Assembly: GCF_017996735.1 (NCBI RefSeq)
Contig: NZ_JAGOGJ010000031.1
Coordinates: forward strand, 1 to 59,719
Length of the DNA stretch: 59,719 bases
From: Niveispirillum sp.
GTDB lineage: Bacteria; Pseudomonadota; Alphaproteobacteria; Azospirillales; Azospirillaceae
Direction: 5' to 3'
Shown here piece after piece: positions 10,517 through 19,726 of this stretch. The notes beneath the pieces are model-generated. The model was not told the origin of the DNA, did not search any database, and saw only the letters and a list, made by a program, of their open reading frames with translations. The first letter of the stretch is position 1. Each line of letters opens with the position of its first letter. A program made the translations under genes and the position numbers.

Positions 10517-10987
10517 ATGCGCGCCCTGTTCCTGACCGGTCTGGTCCTGTCGATCATCGCCCTGTCTGCCACGGCGGAGGAGCAGGCGGCGTCGGCACCC
10601 GCCAATACCTTCACCCTGCTGGAAAAGAAGCCGGAACCCCAGCCCGTGGGCGGTGGCCCCACCACGCGCGGCGTGCCCGATTACAGCCAGGGCGTGCCGG
10701 TTGCGGAAGCGCAGCAGGCCGAGAAGGAGGCCAAGTGCCGGGTCCGCAAGACGGTGGAAGCCGGCGTGGCCATGGGCGGGGTCAGCGGCACCTATGGTGG
10801 CGCGCGGCTGGATTACGGCAAGGATGACAAGGCGCTGGCCCGTGGCTATGCCCCCAGCCCCTGCCCCGATACGGGCTTTGCCATGTCGCTGGCCGTGTCC
10901 GGCAGCGACATGGAGGTCAAGCGCCGGGGCGAGCGCCGGCCCATGCAGATGGATGATGACCAGCGGCCCGACCTGATGGAGCGCTGA
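10517..10987 (+). CDS. Small exported protein of unknown function
   Basis: I do not recognise this 156-residue protein. The ATG at 10517 has GGAGG at normal distance and opens a clear Sec signal peptide (MRALFLTGLVLSIIALSATA, cleavage before EEQ). The mature part is charged, with two cysteines (AKCRV and SPCPD) that could form a disulfide, a glycine-rich middle (GVSGTYGGARLDYG) and an acidic/basic tail. It follows topA by 68 nt on the same strand. Its stop lies 5 nt from the stop of the convergent gene. Confidence 0.75.
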   Translation: MRALFLTGLVLSIIALSATAEEQAASAPANTFTLLEKKPEPQPVGGGPTTRGVPDYSQGVPVAEAQQAEKEAKCRVRKTVEAGVAMGGVSGTYGGARLDYGKDDKALARGYAPSPCPDTGFAMSLAVSGSDMEVKRRGERRPMQMDDDQRPDLMER

Positions 10988-10992
10988 GCCGA

Positions 10993-12237
10993 TCAGAAGC
11001 CGTTCAGGGTCTTTTCGATATTCAGCCCCACAGTCAAACCGCCCAGGGCGGCCCCGTCCTCTCCCCCACCGATCGTAAAGCTCACCTGCACGCTGAACTG
11101 GCTGGTCGACTGATCGAATGTGATCGTATCGATAAAGACCGTGTCCGGCCCATTGGGCACGGTCATGGAGAATTTCCGCTCGTCGGCCTGCCACAGGTCG
11201 CTGGACAGCGGGTCAGAGGCCGTCGCCACACCCGCGGCATCAAACAGCAGGATTTCGGAAACCATGTCGCCGCCGGCTTGGCGCAGCTTCGAGAGCGCGG
11301 CCGACAGGGGATGGTCACGCACCGCCGCCACCAGCGGTTCATCACGCCGCTTGCGGTTTTCATGGAAGCGCCGATCCTCGGCCATGATCTGCTGCACGGG
11401 CTTGGCCCCGTTGACCCGCCACGACGCGCGCAGGGCGGGCAGCAGGTCAGGATCGGCCAGAAGCTGGTCGCGCACATGGCGGGCCACGGACAGGGCCGTG
11501 CGCCGTTCAGCCGGGGACAGGGACATATTGGCGGCAGCACAGTTCGGCACCTGTGCATTGAACCGTTCGAGAAAACCGGGATGCGCGGCCAGGAAGGCAT
11601 TGGAGAAATAGACCCCCAGCGGCATGTAGCGCTGAAAGGTGATGTTCAGGGAGGCCGGGTCGATCCCCGCCTCCTGCCAAGCGAAACGCAGTTCTGCCTC
11701 ATCCATCAACACCGCCGCCACCCTGCCACCGACCAGCATGCGCAGCAACTGGGTGGCGGAGCGGGCGACACCGTCGGCATTGGCGCTTTGCGCCAGCAGC
11801 CATTTAAGCTGATTGGACCCCAGGACAGCCGCAACAGGCAGGTTCGGACGTACCGTCGCCGCCATGGTGCCACCACCCGCCGAGGTCACCCAGACCCAGC
11901 GCTCCAGGGCCAGGGGCAGCGAGAACATGCCGTCCTGAACCTTGCCATCAATGTCCGGGGCGATGGAGAAGACACCATCCGCCAGCCCCAGCCGTACCTG
12001 CTCACGCGCCCGCAGCCAGGGGGCCAGCCCCACCTCATACCGGTGGTTCATCCGGCCCATGACACAGTGAAGGGCCCGCGTGGAGGTGCCGTCAAGAGTG
12101 CCGCCCACCATCTCCTGATAAGGCGGGGCGATATTGGTCAAAAACCGCATGACATCGGCGGCGCGCGTCTGCGCGGCGGGGCCGATCAGGAACACAGCCA
12201 CCGTCAGCAGGCGCCCCGTCATCGCGACAAGGCGCAT
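10993..12237 (-). CDS. Periplasmic solute-binding (SBP_bac_3-like) protein fused to a Cache/PDC-like domain
   Basis: A signal peptide (TVAVFLIGPAAQTRA) leads to a family-3 type solute-binding fold: LTNIAPPY, PWLRAREQV, ADGVFSIAPD and a typical LPVAAVLGSNQ segment. After about residue 300 comes a second module (HPLSAALSKLRQ, SEILLFDAAGVATASDP) resembling the extracellular PDC/Cache sensors of chemoreceptors and kinases. It has no membrane anchor or cytoplasmic output domain, so the whole 414-residue protein should be periplasmic. ATG 12237 has GGGAG upstream; the GTG two codons earlier does not. It could present a ligand to a separate sensor; that is inference. Confidence 0.75.
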   Translation of the reverse strand: MRLVAMTGRLLTVAVFLIGPAAQTRAADVMRFLTNIAPPYQEMVGGTLDGTSTRALHCVMGRMNHRYEVGLAPWLRAREQVRLGLADGVFSIAPDIDGKVQDGMFSLPLALERWVWVTSAGGGTMAATVRPNLPVAAVLGSNQLKWLLAQSANADGVARSATQLLRMLVGGRVAAVLMDEAELRFAWQEAGIDPASLNITFQRYMPLGVYFSNAFLAAHPGFLERFNAQVPNCAAANMSLSPAERRTALSVARHVRDQLLADPDLLPALRASWRVNGAKPVQQIMAEDRRFHENRKRRDEPLVAAVRDHPLSAALSKLRQAGGDMVSEILLFDAAGVATASDPLSSDLWQADERKFSMTVPNGPDTVFIDTITFDQSTSQFSVQVSFTIGGGEDGAALGGLTVGLNIEKTLNGF

Positions 12238-12389
12238 GTTCACTCCCTATCCACCGGTCTATAGGCCGGCCTTCAAGGAAAGTGTAGGGCCCCACCGGGA
12301 CGATGGATATCTATCCGGAAGATTTGCCCATGGATCAATGCACGGACAACCGCCGCAGCCGCGCGATCAGGCCCACAAAGACGGGGAGA

Positions 12390-12500
12390 CTAGAGCCCAG
12401 ACACCCCTGGTCCCGTAATTGCGCCTCCATATCCTTCCGCAACCCGCCCCACCGGCAGGGCGGAGAGGATCAGCAGGCACAGCAGCGACAGGAGACGCAT
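12390..12500 (-). CDS. Possible 36-residue secreted peptide just downstream of parC
   Basis: An ATG 6 nt beyond the parC stop opens a short frame with a signal-peptide-like start (MRLLSLLCLLILSALPVG) and a Gly-rich tail. No good ribosome site is visible. A second overlapping 31-codon frame exists at 12335-12430. Either could be a decayed or real small gene; the support is weak. Confidence 0.25.
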   Translation of the reverse strand: MRLLSLLCLLILSALPVGRVAEGYGGAITGPGVSGL

Positions 12501-12506
12501 GCAGCG

Positions 12507-14771
12507 TCAATCCGTGAACTTGTTATTCCGGGGGAAGCCGGTGGGCGGCATCTTGCCCTGGGTGCCACGGAAGGCGATCCAGCCGGCCAGTTCCGGCATG
12601 GCGACGGTGCGGATGCGGCCTTCCGCCCCGCCCAGCTTCCATGACAGGCCATCGGCCAGATTGAAGCTTTTCACGTCGGACAGGCTGGCATCCTTGTATT
12701 TCTGCAGCGCCACGCCCTTGCCGCGCGCCATCAGTGGCAGTTCTTCCAGCTTGAAGACCAGCAGCTTGCGGTTATTGCCGATCACGGCGATCGCGTCACC
12801 CTCCACCGGAATGACCAGCGACGCGACCCCGCCGTCGGACGGGTTCAGCACCTGGCGGCCGGCACGTGTCTGGGCCACGACCTCGTCCGCCTCCACCTGG
12901 AAGCCCCTGCCATCGCTGCTGGCCACGATCAGCTTCTGCCCCGGTACATGCGCGAACAGGGCCACGATCTCCGCGTCGCCGAAATCGGCCATCAGGCGCA
13001 CCGGCTCGCCGAAGCCGCGACCGCGCGGCAGCTTGTCGGCGCCCAGCGTATAGAACTTGCCATTCGACGCGAAGACCAGCAGCTTGTCCGTGGTCTGCAC
13101 GCGCAGCACGAAGCGTTCCTGGTCGCCATCCTTGTACTTGGCGTCCGCCACCTCTGCCGGGGTCAGATGGCGCGATACGGCGCGGATCCAGCCCTTTTCC
13201 GACAGGAAGACGGTCAGCGGCTCGCGCTCGATCATCGCCTCAACCGGAACCACGATGTCGACCGGCGCGTCGCCCACTTCCGTCCGGCGCTCCCCCAGGG
13301 CGGTGGAACGGCCGAACTTCTTGTCCATCTGCTGCACTTCACTGCGGATGGATTTCCAGCGCTTGCCCTCATCCAGCAGCAAGTCGGTCAGCTTGGCCTT
13401 CTCGGCCGACAGCGCATCATGTTCCTTCTTGATCTCGAACTCTTCCAGGCGGCGCAAGCTGCGCAACCGCATGTTCAAGATCGCCTCGGCCTGCACATCC
13501 GACAGCGAGAAGGTGCGCATCAAGTCCTTCTTCGGCTCATCCTCTTCACGGATGATGCGGATCACCTCGTCCAGGTTCAGATACGCGATCAGGTAGCCGC
13601 CTAACACCTCCAGCCGATGCTCGATCTCGGCCAGCCGGAAGCGGGAACGGCGGATCAGCACATCCTGACGGTGGGCCAGGAAGGCGTTCAGCACCTCATG
13701 CAGGTTCATGACGCGCGGGATGGTGCCGCCATCCAGCACGTTCATGTTCAGGCTGAAGCGGATTTCCAGGTCAGTGTTGCGGAACAACTGTTCCATCAGC
13801 ACGGCCGGATCGACATTCCGGCTCTTGGGGATCAGGATCAGACGGATATCTTCCGCCGACTCGTCCCGCACATCATCCAGCAGCGGCAGTTTGCGTTCGG
13901 CCAGCAGTTCCGCGATCTTTTCCACCAGACGCGATTTCTGCACCTGATAGGGGATTTCGGTGACCACCACCTGCCAGGTGCCCTGGCCCAGGGCCTCCTT
14001 CGTCCAGCGGGCGCGCAGGCGGAAGGCGCCACGGCCGGTACGATAGGCTTCGATGATGTTGGCGCGCGGCTCCACCAGCAGACCGCCGGTGGGGAAATCG
14101 GGGCCGCGCACCCAACTGACCAACTCATCCACCGTCACCGGCCGACGCTTGTCCGGGGCGGGCAGCAGCTCGCGTTCGATGATCAGGTTCAGGGCGCCGC
14201 AGATTTCGCCGACATTATGCGGCGGGATGCTGGTCGCCATGCCGACCGCGATGCCGGCCGACCCGTTGGCCAGCAGGTTGGGAAAGGCCGCCGGCAGCAC
14301 CACCGGCTCACTCCCGTCACCATCATAGGTGGGGCGGAAATCGGTGGCATCCTCATCCAGACCCTGCATCAGGGCCTTGGCGACCTCCGTCAGCTTGGCC
14401 TCGGTATATCGCATGGCGGCGGCGTTATCGCCGTCGATATTGCCGAAATTGCCCTGCCCTTCGACCAGCGGATAGCGGCTGGCGAAATCCTGCGCCAGAC
14501 GCACCAGCGCGTCATAGACCGACTGGTCGCCATGGGGGTGGAACTTACCGATCACGTCGCCGACCACACGGGCCGACTTCTTCGGCATGGTGTTGGGGTC
14601 CAGCTTCAACTGGCTCATGGCGAACAGGATGCGCCGATGCACCGGCTTCAACCCGTCGCGCACATCGGGCAGCGAACGGGAGACGATGGTGGAGAGCGCA
14701 TAGGACAGATAACGTTCGCCGAGAGCTTCGGCGAGGCGCTTGTCCAGGATTTCATAAGCGGCGTCGGTCAT
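12507..14771 (-). CDS. parC: DNA topoisomerase IV subunit A
   Basis: ParC cuts and rejoins DNA to decatenate replicated chromosomes together with ParE (not in the window). The 754-residue protein has the breakage-reunion domain with catalytic Tyr122 ([10 protein letters not shown]), the [12 protein letters not shown] segment, the long coiled-coil region and a degenerate C-terminal beta-pinwheel (about residues 495-754). In the quinolone region the position matching E. coli ParC Ser80 is Gln83 and that matching Glu84 is Asp87; Gln there is, as far as I recall, usual in alphaproteobacterial ParC. recO lies 113 nt upstream on the same strand. Confidence 0.96.
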   Translation of the reverse strand: MTDAAYEILDKRLAEALGERYLSYALSTIVSRSLPDVRDGLKPVHRRILFAMSQLKLDPNTMPKKSARVVGDVIGKFHPHGDQSVYDALVRLAQDFASRYPLVEGQGNFGNIDGDNAAAMRYTEAKLTEVAKALMQGLDEDATDFRPTYDGDGSEPVVLPAAFPNLLANGSAGIAVGMATSIPPHNVGEICGALNLIIERELLPAPDKRRPVTVDELVSWVRGPDFPTGGLLVEPRANIIEAYRTGRGAFRLRARWTKEALGQGTWQVVVTEIPYQVQKSRLVEKIAELLAERKLPLLDDVRDESAEDIRLILIPKSRNVDPAVLMEQLFRNTDLEIRFSLNMNVLDGGTIPRVMNLHEVLNAFLAHRQDVLIRRSRFRLAEIEHRLEVLGGYLIAYLNLDEVIRIIREEDEPKKDLMRTFSLSDVQAEAILNMRLRSLRRLEEFEIKKEHDALSAEKAKLTDLLLDEGKRWKSIRSEVQQMDKKFGRSTALGERRTEVGDAPVDIVVPVEAMIEREPLTVFLSEKGWIRAVSRHLTPAEVADAKYKDGDQERFVLRVQTTDKLLVFASNGKFYTLGADKLPRGRGFGEPVRLMADFGDAEIVALFAHVPGQKLIVASSDGRGFQVEADEVVAQTRAGRQVLNPSDGGVASLVIPVEGDAIAVIGNNRKLLVFKLEELPLMARGKGVALQKYKDASLSDVKSFNLADGLSWKLGGAEGRIRTVAMPELAGWIAFRGTQGKMPPTGFPRNNKFTD

Positions 14772-14884
14772 GCCCTATCCATACCAGATGCGGTAGGGAG
14801 ATGGGTACTGGCTTCTATACTGGCCATTGGGGATACGTTGCGTCTGAGTAGCTCCCGCTCATACCGCTCACCAACCCGGCCCCG

Positions 14885-15652
14885 TCACTCCACCCCGGCA
14901 ACGGCCAGACCATGGGTGCGGGCATAACGCTCCACGAACCGGGCGCGGGCCGCCGGCACCTCGGCATGGCGCTGGGCGAAGGCGCTGCGTTCCAGGAAAT
15001 GGCCGGTCAGCGTCAATCCCTGCATCACCTCCACCGGTCCGCCATCGGACAGGCCCAGCAGGAAAGGCGGCAGGGACAGCAGCTTATCCCTGTACGGCTC
15101 GGCGGCCGATGCCGAGACGGCGCGGCCGGTACGCGGGCTGACATGCGACAGGCCGTCATTGCCGGCGAACAGGTCGGCCGCCAGGCGACCGCTGACGGCA
15201 CAGCGCGCAAGGTCCAGGCCGAAGCCCACCTCCTCCAGCAGCCCAACCTCCCAGCGTACATAAATCTCTGCCCAGACCTCTGTCGGCAGGGCATCGAACA
15301 GGGCCAGGGTGGCGTCGAATAACCCGGGATGCGGTTCCCGATCGGCCAGCAGCCCGTCCAGCAGCGCACAGGCCGAAGCCAGGCACGCGAGTCGCAATGG
15401 ATCATCCAGAAATGGCGCCGCATAGGCCCTTTCCATCTCCAGCGACCATGTGCCCAACTGATCCGCCAGCCGGGCCCGCCAACCGGCGGCCAGCAGGTTT
15501 CCCGGTTCCAGCAGCGCCCTGTGCCGTGCCGACTGTCCACCATGCAGCAAACCCGCATGCCGCCCGTGTTCCCGGGTCAGCACAAGGGCCAAAGCCGCCG
15601 TTTCCCCATACGGGCGTGCGGATAACAGGATCGCTTGGTCATTCCAGTCCAT
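14885..15652 (-). CDS. recO: DNA repair protein RecO
   Basis: RecO loads RecA onto SSB-coated DNA in the RecFOR pathway. The 255-residue protein begins with the OB-fold (WNDQAILLSARPYGETAALALVLTREHG) and continues with the helical domain (LEEVGFGLDLARCAVSG). The zinc-binding cysteines of some RecO proteins are absent here, apart from the one in DLARC. An AGTATA/TATACT -10-like element (15665-15670) ends only about 12 nt before the start codon, so the transcript may be almost leaderless. parC follows on the same strand. Confidence 0.93.
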   Translation of the reverse strand: MDWNDQAILLSARPYGETAALALVLTREHGRHAGLLHGGQSARHRALLEPGNLLAAGWRARLADQLGTWSLEMERAYAAPFLDDPLRLACLASACALLDGLLADREPHPGLFDATLALFDALPTEVWAEIYVRWEVGLLEEVGFGLDLARCAVSGRLAADLFAGNDGLSHVSPRTGRAVSASAAEPYRDKLLSLPPFLLGLSDGGPVEVMQGLTLTGHFLERSAFAQRHAEVPAARARFVERYARTHGLAVAGVE

Positions 15653-15714
15653 GGGTCCAAGTCTAGTATAAATAACGGCGGATCGCTAAGGGGCATGGCC
15701 CCCCTGGATGAAAG

Positions 15715-15723
15715 TGGTATAGA
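15715..15723 (+). promoter_or_regulatory. Candidate extended -10 promoter of the PAS-GGDEF-EAL gene
   Basis: TGGTATAGA matches an extended -10 (TGn-TATAnn) 40 nt before the TTG start at 15763. There is no clear -35. It lies in the 110-nt divergent gap with recO. Confidence 0.35.
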
Positions 15724-15762
15724 GTTTCCCCCTCACACCTTTCCATTGCCGACCGGCCGACC

Positions 15763-18270
15763 TTGCCCCAGACCACGCCCGACGACCAACTGGCCCAGCG
15801 CTACATGCTGGCGGGACTTTCCAGCGGTGAAGCCGTCTGGGACTGGGACCTGGGCGCGGACACGTTGTTCCTGTCGCCGGGTTTCCGCGAGCATCTGGGG
15901 CTGCCTGCCTCCGGCGGCGCTGTTTGCCCGCGCGACTGGTTCGGCCGCGTCCACCCCGATGACCTGCAATGGCTGGAAGCCACGTTGCGTCCCCGGCATG
16001 ATGAGGGCGGGCGGCGTTTCATCATCGAACACCGGGTAAGGAACGGGCGCGGCGACTGGACCTGGCTGCTGGTGCGCGGATCGGCCATCGCGGGACCGGA
16101 CGGCAAGGTCACCCGCGTCATCGGCACCGCCGCCGATATCACCGAACGCAAGGAAGCCGAAGAAAAGCTGCGCGTCAGCGAGGAACGACTGGCGCTGGCG
16201 GCAGCGGCCACCAATGATGGGCTTTACGACTGGGACCTGCGCACCGACCGCATCTATTACGCACCACGCTGGTGGGCCCTGATCGGCCTGTTGCCGGAGG
16301 AAGAGGCGGATGGACCGGAGGAGTGGCTGAACCGTGTGCATCCGGAGGATTTGATCTGGCTGCAGGCCACGCTGGACGCGCAGATGTCGGCCGGCGGCAA
16401 GCCGTTCCAGATCGAATACCGCATCCAGCATGGGCGCGGCGGCTGGCGCTGGATGCTGTGCCGGGGCATCGCGGTCATGGATGCCAGCGGGGAACCGGTG
16501 CGCCTTGTCGGGTCACAATCCGACATCACCGACCGCAAGGTGGCCGAGGAACAGTTGCGCATGAGCGAGGAACGCTATGCGCTGGCGTCGCAGGGGGCCA
16601 ATGACGGGCTGTGGGACTGGCGCGTGCAGGAGGGGGAGGTCTATTACTCCCCGCGCTGGTCCGACATGCTGGGCCTGCCCGGTGGCGAATGGGTCGGCAC
16701 GATGGAGGATTGGTTCGCCCTGGTCCATGCCAGCGACCTGCCCGGCCTGCGCGCCGCGTTCGAACTGCATTTGTCGGGCGGACTGGATCATCTGGAGCAT
16801 GAGGTTCGCATCCGCCATGACAGTGGTGCTGAACTGTGGGTGCTGATCCGCGGCGTGGCCATCCGTGACGCGCTGGGCGACGCCATCCGCATGGCCGGGT
16901 CCATGACGGACATCACGGCCCGCAAGCGCGCCGAACAGCAGATCCTGTTCGATGCTTTCCATGACGGTCTGACGGGCCTGCCCAACCGGTCGCTGCTGAT
17001 GGACCGTATCGGCCAGACCATTGATCGCCGCCGCCGGCCCGACGATCCGCCCTGCGCCGTCATCCTGTTCGACCTGGACCATTTCAAGACGGTCAATGAC
17101 AGCCTGGGCCCCAATGTCGGGGATGAGGTGCTGCGTATCCTGGCCAAGCGCCTGGAAGACCAGCGGCGGGCCGGCGACACCATCGCGCGGGTATCGGCGG
17201 ACGAATTCGGCGTGCTGATGGATGGCGTGGTGGATGTGAAGGCCGCGATGACGGCGGCCCTGCGCCTTTCCAGCGCCATCGCGGAGCCAATCCGCCTGCC
17301 CGGCATGCGCGAGGAACTGGTGCTGACGGCATCGGGCGGCATCGCCATGTCGCACACCGGCTATGGTCAGGCCCCCGACATGCTGCGCGATGCCAGCCTG
17401 GCCATGTTCCGGGCCAAGGGGGCGGGCCGCAACCGGGTGGAAGTGTTCGACGACGCCCTGCGCGCCCGCGCCATGTCGCGCCTGCGTACCGAAGCCGATC
17501 TGCGGCTGGCCGCCGACCGTCACCAACTGACCCTGTTCTATCAACCCATCGTGCGCCTGTCGGACCAGTCCATCGCCGGGTTCGAGGCGCTGATCCGCTG
17601 GATGCATCCCGAACGCGGCATGATCTCGCCGGCCGATTTTGTGCCGCTGGCCGAGGATACAGGCCTGATCCTGCAGATCGGCCGCTGGGCCATGCAGGAG
17701 GCGGCCGAACAGCTTGCCCGCTGGCAGAAGAACCATGACAGCGGCCTGTTCATGAGCGTCAATGTGTCGGGCCGGCAGATGCTGGACGATGACATGGTGG
17801 ATTGCGTGCGCCATGTCCTGGCCGATACGGGCGTCGCACCGGACACGCTGAAGCTGGAGATCACGGAAAGCCTGCTGATGGATGATCCCGGCCGGGCCGT
17901 CGCCATGATGCAGCAGATCCGCAGCCTGGGCGTCCACCTGTCGCTGGACGATTTCGGCACCGGCTATTCATCACTGTCCTATCTTCACCGCTACCCGGTC
18001 AATTCACTGAAGATCGACCGCGCCTTCATCAGCGGCGCCGGCAATGGCGACCGGCGGGAGGAAATCCCCCGCATCATCCTGCTTCTGGCCAAAAGCCTGG
18101 ACCTGGATGTGGTGGCGGAAGGGATCGAAAGCCCGTCGGAAGTGGCCTTCCTGCGCGGCCTGGAATGCCGGTACGGGCAAGGTTATTACTTCTCCCGCCC
18201 CATACCGGCAGACGCGGCGGAGAAGCTGCTGGCCCTGCCATCGCTGCCGGGCATAAACCCGGTCACTTGA
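15763..18270 (+). CDS. Triple-PAS, degenerate GGDEF, EAL protein (c-di-GMP turnover)
   Basis: This 835-residue soluble protein has three PAS/PAC domains in series (about 20-135, 146-262, 270-388; each ends in a PAC-type DITxRK), a GGDEF domain (about 397-555) and an EAL domain (about 565-815). The cyclase signature reads SADEF (478-482) in place of GGDEF, so synthesis of c-di-GMP is doubtful. The RxxD inhibitory-site motif RAGD (469-472) is kept. The phosphodiesterase motifs are intact: FEAL (607-610), NVSGRQ, EITES, DDFGTGYSSL and VVAEGIE. The likely net activity is c-di-GMP breakdown set by three sensory inputs. Start is TTG 15763; ATG 15805 is an alternative. Its 3' end overlaps the convergent esterase by 8 bp. 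Confidence 0.92.
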   Translation: MPQTTPDDQLAQRYMLAGLSSGEAVWDWDLGADTLFLSPGFREHLGLPASGGAVCPRDWFGRVHPDDLQWLEATLRPRHDEGGRRFIIEHRVRNGRGDWTWLLVRGSAIAGPDGKVTRVIGTAADITERKEAEEKLRVSEERLALAAAATNDGLYDWDLRTDRIYYAPRWWALIGLLPEEEADGPEEWLNRVHPEDLIWLQATLDAQMSAGGKPFQIEYRIQHGRGGWRWMLCRGIAVMDASGEPVRLVGSQSDITDRKVAEEQLRMSEERYALASQGANDGLWDWRVQEGEVYYSPRWSDMLGLPGGEWVGTMEDWFALVHASDLPGLRAAFELHLSGGLDHLEHEVRIRHDSGAELWVLIRGVAIRDALGDAIRMAGSMTDITARKRAEQQILFDAFHDGLTGLPNRSLLMDRIGQTIDRRRRPDDPPCAVILFDLDHFKTVNDSLGPNVGDEVLRILAKRLEDQRRAGDTIARVSADEFGVLMDGVVDVKAAMTAALRLSSAIAEPIRLPGMREELVLTASGGIAMSHTGYGQAPDMLRDASLAMFRAKGAGRNRVEVFDDALRARAMSRLRTEADLRLAADRHQLTLFYQPIVRLSDQSIAGFEALIRWMHPERGMISPADFVPLAEDTGLILQIGRWAMQEAAEQLARWQKNHDSGLFMSVNVSGRQMLDDDMVDCVRHVLADTGVAPDTLKLEITESLLMDDPGRAVAMMQQIRSLGVHLSLDDFGTGYSSLSYLHRYPVNSLKIDRAFISGAGNGDRREEIPRIILLLAKSLDLDVVAEGIESPSEVAFLRGLECRYGQGYYFSRPIPADAAEKLLALPSLPGINPVT

Positions 18271-19111
18271 TCGGGTTGGGTCCGGGAAAGGCCGCGCGCA
18301 GGGCCGGCAGGGCGGCGGGATGGTAGATCGAATGATGCCGCTCCCCCGCCATATCCTGGAAATCCCAGGTCAGGCCCGCCGGTGGATTGGCCTTCAGCGC
18401 CGCCATCACCCGATCCAATCCGCCACGCATGCCGCCGCCTTCATTGCCGATGGCCAGATGCAGGCTGCGCGTACCCGGCTTCTGCGCCTTCAGCAGGTCC
18501 GCCGCCTGATAGGACAGGGCCTCCTTGTTCCACCAGAGGGACGGGCTGATCGCGATATAATGGGTGAACAGGTCCGGCTGTCGCAGGAAAGTTTCCAGAA
18601 TGAACAGGCCGGCCAGGCTTTCACCGATCACGCCGGTCTCGGGCGCGGTGCGGAAATTCTTGTCGATATAGGGCTTCAGTTCATCGGCCAGGAAATGGCG
18701 GAATTTGTCGGCACCGCCATGGGTCGGCAATTCCTTGACGTCCAGCGGGTCCTGCGAGGGAGAGGTGAGGTCGCGCTTGCGATCCGTGCCCTCGATACCG
18801 ACCAGGATCACTTCCTGGGTCACGCCGTTCAGTTCGCCCAGTTGCACCAGACCGGCAATGTGGAACCAGTCCTCCTTTACGCCGCCATCGATCAGATAGA
18901 GCACCGGATAGCGGCGATCCCCCTCGGCATAGGAGGCGGGAAGCAACACGTTGAGACGGCGGCGCTCATCCAGAACCTTCGATTCCAGCATGTAACTGGT
19001 GCCGAACTGGATCGGCTCGCTGGCGCCCAGCCCCGGTATATCGCCCGCAACAACCGGAGACGGGGCCAGCAGGCAGGCCGCCAGCAGCAGGGTCTTCAGC
19101 AGCTTGTTCAT
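18263..19111 (-). CDS. Exported alpha/beta hydrolase, esterase-D/enterochelin-esterase-like
   Basis: A Sec signal peptide (LLKTLLLAACLLAPSPVVAG) precedes a PF00756-type esterase fold. The nucleophile elbow is GESLAG (Ser) and the terminal GERHHSIYHP supplies the likely catalytic His. The 282-residue size and motif set match the IroE/BesA-like branch, which cleaves siderophore or other esters in the periplasm; the substrate is unknown. The start codon overlaps the stop of the upstream HIT gene (ATGA), so the two are translationally coupled. Confidence 0.85.
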   Translation of the reverse strand: MNKLLKTLLLAACLLAPSPVVAGDIPGLGASEPIQFGTSYMLESKVLDERRRLNVLLPASYAEGDRRYPVLYLIDGGVKEDWFHIAGLVQLGELNGVTQEVILVGIEGTDRKRDLTSPSQDPLDVKELPTHGGADKFRHFLADELKPYIDKNFRTAPETGVIGESLAGLFILETFLRQPDLFTHYIAISPSLWWNKEALSYQAADLLKAQKPGTRSLHLAIGNEGGGMRGGLDRVMAALKANPPAGLTWDFQDMAGERHHSIYHPAALPALRAAFPGPNPIK

Positions 19112-19548
19112 CGTATTTCCTGGATCGCGGTTATTTCTTCGCGCAGTGCCGTGCGGATACGGTCCGCCAGCACCACCAGTTCATCCCCGCCATAAGGCGT
19201 GGACAGACCGCGCCCCCAGACGGGACCGGGCCAGGCCGGATCGTCCCGCCGCCGCGCGACCACATGCATGTGAAGCTGCGACACGACATTGCCCAACGCG
19301 CCGGTATTGATCTTGTCCGGCTGGAACAGCCTTTCCAGCACACGGGCCGCGGCCGACGTCTCCCGTGTCAGCAGAACCTGATCGGCGGGGGTCAGGCGGT
19401 GGATTTCCACTGCCCCCGCGCGGCGCGGCACCAGAATCAGCCAGGGGAACAAACGGTTGCGCATCAGCAGCACACGCGACAGGGGCCAGTCGCCCAGGGC
19501 CAGCGTGTCCGCCGCCAGACGCGCATCAAGATCGAAGCCGTTTTCCAT
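19108..19548 (-). CDS. HIT-family protein with a QLHMH motif
   Basis: A 146-residue histidine-triad superfamily protein. The signature reads SQLHMHVVARRRDDPAWPGP, so the first His of the usual HxHxH triad is Gln. This form with DPAWPGPVWG belongs, from memory, to an alphaproteobacterial HIT subgroup annotated only as HIT family. Nucleotide hydrolysis is likely but untested. ATG 19548 has GGGGGAG just upstream; longer readings into the neighbouring divergent gene lack homology. It is the first gene of a two-gene operon with the esterase (4-bp overlap) and diverges from the glucan synthase. Confidence 0.85.
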   Translation of the reverse strand: MENGFDLDARLAADTLALGDWPLSRVLLMRNRLFPWLILVPRRAGAVEIHRLTPADQVLLTRETSAAARVLERLFQPDKINTGALGNVVSQLHMHVVARRRDDPAWPGPVWGRGLSTPYGGDELVVLADRIRTALREEITAIQEIR

Positions 19549-19726
19549 CCGCTCCCCCTGCCCTGCCTTCCTGCCCGATCTATACCAAGAGGGGCGGCCT
19601 GCGCTATGCTCCTGTCCGGTACGATGGATCGTCATTGCGCTTTTCACAAAAATAACAGAAACGGCTGCCAGAAGTAGACCCGCCGCCATTCCTGGCGGCC
19701 GGTGTTCCAGGGGCAAGACAGGAACG

